From Keguizhuia sedimenti (GTDB lineage: Bacteria > Pseudomonadota > Gammaproteobacteria > Burkholderiales > Burkholderiaceae_D): a stretch of 58,955 nucleotides of DNA. The notes beneath the pieces were generated by a model. The model was not told the origin of the DNA. It searched no databases and was given only the letters and a program-made list of their open reading frames with translations. The first letter of the stretch is position 1; each line of letters opens with the position of its first letter. Below, in pieces: positions 56,352 to 58,955 of this stretch. The position numbers and the translations under genes are program-made. Location of the stretch: positions 1-58,955 of the forward strand of contig JAUYVH010000018.1 of the NCBI GenBank assembly GCA_030715135.1, in the 5' to 3' direction.

Positions 56352-58028
56352 TCATTTCAGATCATCACAATGCCTTTTTTTAGGGGTAAATTCCCTGCTG
56401 AAAAGGCTATGCTCATAGTTCAGTAATGGATAATGGACATCATACAAGTTTAATAGCGTGTGAACGGATTGGTCAGATTGGAACGGTGAGGTCAAATTGA
56501 AGCGCAGGTTATCCACTTTTTCCGGTGCATGAGATTTTGATTTTTCAGAAAGCCAGAAAAATAGTGGAATCTCATTAATGGCGCGATATTGTAGATGTTC
56601 AGCATGCCCAAAAAATTCCCCTTTTTCACCAACAGCCTCACCATGGTCGGCAATATAGGTAAAGGTTACTTCCTCATTTTCGTTTAACGAGTCTAATAAT
56701 CGGGAGACAACATGATCATTGAATAAAATGGCATTGTCATATTGATTATATGTCTTGATGCCATCAGGCGTTTGGATGAAGCGCTTCATTTCTCGGGGCA
56801 CATCGTCCAAATTATCGAAAACTTCATAAGCTTGTGGATAGCGCCATGCATAATGAAAATGTGCGCCGATTAGGTGAAGAACTATAAATTTTTTTACCGG
56901 TTTTCCTTTTAATACATCTTGAAAAGGTTCAACCAATTCCTCATCCAGGCTTGAGCCAGCTTCTTCCCATCCGCGACGATTAATGAAGACCCGATGATCT
57001 GCCGACTTTGAGAAAATGGCAGCAAAACTGTCATAAAAGCCAACTTCTTGTTGATTAGATAGCCAATAAGTTTCAAAACCTGCTGCCTGCATAATCTGTA
57101 TCAGGTTTGGTATTTCATAAAGTCTCTGGGGATGTTCCGCCGTGGCAAACGTCAGCATATCTTTTAAAGCCGGGACTGTCGTGTTTTGCAAGGAACATGC
57201 ATCTTTGACGATATACAGCTGATTTATCTTTCGTTCTAGCTCCACATTGGTTTTCCTGGGATAGCCATACAAGGACATATGTGACCGATTTATAGATTCG
57301 CTGATCACTAAAACATGGGTCACTTTATTTTCCTTGTCGCTGAGGAGCACCGGTTTTGTATCGAGGACAGGCGGTGCGACATACAGCTTTTCAAGCTTAT
57401 CTTTTTCTTTCAACGCACTATTTACGCTTTTTGATAAATAGATAAGTAGATTATGCTCAGTGAGATAGGGCCGCCAATCGCTAAAGGCAGCGGTACAAAT
57501 AAGCCCAAAAAAGAAAACCGGTATCAGAATATGGAAGAAATTTTCAGTCTGGATCCTTGGTAAAAGAACAGGGTGGATGACGGACCATAATGCGGGCGCT
57601 GCCGCAATGAGTGCTAACAATAAATAATCCAGGCGCAAGTAAGCTAGGGCAAATTGCAGGCTTTCAGAAAAATTAGTGTCAAGCAAGGCATATACAGCGG
57701 GTGATCCGATAAATTGACCATAAAGACAAAAATGATAAATAGAGACAAAGACGAGCAGGAACTGTAAAAGGAAGACTATTTTAAGAAGCATCCATCTGAT
57801 TCTGGCACTTCTTAAGGTGGCTAATAAAAAAATACCAGAACAAAAAAAGGCGATATTGAATATCGCTGATTTTACGAAATCGTATGAAGACCGGAATCTC
57901 ACTTCGCCCGAATAGACCAGGCTAGATAGCAACAAGAAGGGGTATGCAAGCAATAAGACGTTTATCCATAAACCTCTGTAGCTTGTAACGAGTTTATGGA
58001 CACGGGAAAACATGTTTACTTTATCCAT
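56352..58028 (-). CDS. Phosphoethanolamine-transferase-like membrane sulfatase-fold enzyme
   Basis: A 558-aa inner-membrane enzyme of the EptA/CptA/OpgE superfamily, which transfer phosphoethanolamine to lipid A, core or glucans. Five membrane helices fill residues about 18-183. The periplasmic alkaline-phosphatase-fold domain has ISESINRSHMSLYGYPRKTN with metal Glu244, the nucleophile Thr in QNTTVPALKD (283/284), and YIADHGEAVGE with the metal Asp-His pair. The coding DNA is visibly AT-rich next to its neighbours and lies between decayed genes and IS remnants, suggesting transfer. The acceptor is unknown. Confidence 0.85.
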   Translation of the reverse strand: MDKVNMFSRVHKLVTSYRGLWINVLLLAYPFLLLSSLVYSGEVRFRSSYDFVKSAIFNIAFFCSGIFLLATLRSARIRWMLLKIVFLLQFLLVFVSIYHFCLYGQFIGSPAVYALLDTNFSESLQFALAYLRLDYLLLALIAAAPALWSVIHPVLLPRIQTENFFHILIPVFFFGLICTAAFSDWRPYLTEHNLLIYLSKSVNSALKEKDKLEKLYVAPPVLDTKPVLLSDKENKVTHVLVISESINRSHMSLYGYPRKTNVELERKINQLYIVKDACSLQNTTVPALKDMLTFATAEHPQRLYEIPNLIQIMQAAGFETYWLSNQQEVGFYDSFAAIFSKSADHRVFINRRGWEEAGSSLDEELVEPFQDVLKGKPVKKFIVLHLIGAHFHYAWRYPQAYEVFDNLDDVPREMKRFIQTPDGIKTYNQYDNAILFNDHVVSRLLDSLNENEEVTFTYIADHGEAVGEKGEFFGHAEHLQYRAINEIPLFFWLSEKSKSHAPEKVDNLRFNLTSPFQSDQSVHTLLNLYDVHYPLLNYEHSLFSREFTPKKRHCDDLK

Positions 58029-58173
58029 AGATATATTCGTTTCTTATCAATATTATCACTTGCCGAACAAAGCTGACGCTTCTCCATAAAGATATAAATC
58101 AATGTTTCTATCCGAATAGCTCTCATTTTTGTAGACCCTTGCGAGTCGTATAATTTGGCTAAATGGAAATGTT

Positions 58174-58306
58174 GTGAGCGATAAGGATTACACAGGAGAA
58201 TTTAAGGCTGAAGCGGTTAAGCAAATGACCGAGCATGGCTCTCCGGTGCAGAGGTGGCAAACCGGCTTGCAGTATCCACACATAGTCTTTACGAATGGTT
58301 CAAGAT
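58174..58306 (+). pseudogene. IS3-family OrfA transposase remnant
   Basis: From GTG 58174 the frame reads VSDKDYTGEFKAEAVKQMTE HGSPVQ, then after a shift EVANRLAVSTHSLYEWFK. This is the OrfA helix-turn-helix of an IS3-type element, frameshifted near 58250. No OrfB follows. Confidence 0.75.
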
Positions 58307-58500
58307 GTTTTACAACTTGAAGCTCCGGCACCCGTGAAGCAGCCGGCTTTCAAAGGGCAGACTACGAGAAGCAATATTTCGAACGGTTCACTAGTGTCTA
58401 GGATATCGGGGGCGATTCAGATAAATAAAAATCAGGAACGCAATTTATACTTATCGACAGAAAAACTTTTAAGAAAAAAGCGAATTTAAAAATATTTATA

Positions 58501-58955
58501 GAACTCATTTCATAAATACCTGCGAAGCAAGATCATGGAACAAGCTAGATGGACGAAGCCCGTAAATCGTTGATCGTCGTACTCCCAACGGGTCACGATG
58601 CGTCTGAATTTATTCAGCCAGGCGAACATGCGTTCAATTTTCCAGCGGCGCTTGTAGCGTCTGAGTTTGCGTCCATCCTGCGTAGCGGGCCGGACGCGAT
58701 TGCACTTGTGCGGCGCGATCAGCTCAATGTCATCGGCTGCGAGCCTGCCATCGAGCGGATCACAGTCGTAGGCACGATCCCCGACAAGTCGCCTGGGTCG
58801 TCCCACCGTGACGGTTTCATTGACGGTAGCTTCGACAAGGGTGATGAAATAACGGCTAGCAGAAGCCGTGTGCAGGGTGACTGGAAGACCTGCAGCGTCC
58901 GCAATTGCCATGAGCTTTGTACCTTTGCCCCGCTTGGTCTTTCCCACTTTACGCC
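58501..58955 (-). mobile_element. IS5-family insertion sequence, 3' end (truncated by window edge)
   Basis: The terminus GAACTCATTTCATAAATACC at 58501-58520 is the exact inverse of the left-edge terminus at 70-89. TA precedes it. The rest is the 3' half of the transposase, running out of the window. The orientation is the same as the left-hand copy. Confidence 0.85.
58510..58955 (-). CDS. IS5-family DDE transposase, C-terminal part
   Basis: About 148 residues of an IS5-group transposase. The second catalytic Asp is in LVGDRAYDCDPL and the catalytic Glu in RRWKIERMFAWLNKFRRI. The TGA stop lies within the terminal inverted repeat. The 5' part lies outside the window. Homologous to the 11-codon start at 34-1. 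Confidence 0.85.
   Translation of the reverse strand, partial: RKVGKTKRGKGTKLMAIADAAGLPVTLHTASASRYFITLVEATVNETVTVGRPRRLVGDRAYDCDPLDGRLAADDIELIAPHKCNRVRPATQDGRKLRRYKRRWKIERMFAWLNKFRRIVTRWEYDDQRFTGFVHLACSMILLRRYL

Overview
The window looks like chromosomal DNA of a betaproteobacterium, most likely from the Oxalobacteraceae/Burkholderiales. This is inferred from protein style (TamA/TamB, fused MrpAB, clade I nos cluster, Burkholderiales-type hybrid kinases), moderate-to-high GC and Shine-Dalgarno use; no marker gene is present. Both ends lie inside IS5-family elements with the same 20-bp terminal sequence and the same orientation, so the window is either an assembly contig broken at a repeat or a segment bounded by two direct IS copies.

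Region 1 (1-17.3 kb) is patchy. It holds a chemoreceptor, the remnant of a multicopper oxidase, and a large cytosolic hybrid histidine kinase whose N-terminus resembles the helix-turn-helix of an IS3 OrfA transposase. A translationally coupled pair follows (beta-phosphoglucomutase/GH65 phosphorylase fusion plus tandem Usp), then a frameshifted copper/iron-type periplasmic protein, an archaeal-type S-adenosylmethionine synthetase, a 266-bp MITE carrying the ends of the flanking IS5 element, an RlmN-like radical SAM enzyme and several small unknown genes.

Region 2 (17.4-38.7 kb) is more regular. It contains ilvD, a 24-aa membrane peptide, a ferric-reductase-like flavocytochrome, two Usp proteins, a complete mrpA(B)CDEFG Na+/H+ antiporter operon, a DASS-family carboxylate transporter, and the tamA-tamB outer-membrane assembly pair.

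Region 3 (37.8-54.8 kb) is bracketed by two nearly identical 293-bp direct repeats, each carrying a 48-aa gene and its terminator. Between them is a full clade I nitrous oxide reductase cluster, all on the minus strand: cytochrome c, nosZ, nosR, nosD, nosF, nosY, nosL, an unknown 225-aa gene, nosX/apbE and a tatA-like gene. NosZ has a Tat signal. NosR has an ApbE flavinylation motif matching NosX. A Crp/Fnr-type site (TTGAT-N4-ATCAA) lies upstream of nosZ. The same interval has a TetR regulator divergent from a SnoaL-like protein and an amber-interrupted cytochrome, a zinc alcohol dehydrogenase, and a Usp gene with its own Fnr-type site. This suggests a micro-oxic/anaerobic N2O-respiration and stress module.

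Region 4 (54.9-58.96 kb) is decayed and AT-rich: a YgiT-type zinc-finger protein, a PAS-receiver gene broken by a frameshift, a phosphoethanolamine-transferase-like enzyme, an IS3 OrfA remnant and the right-hand IS5 copy.
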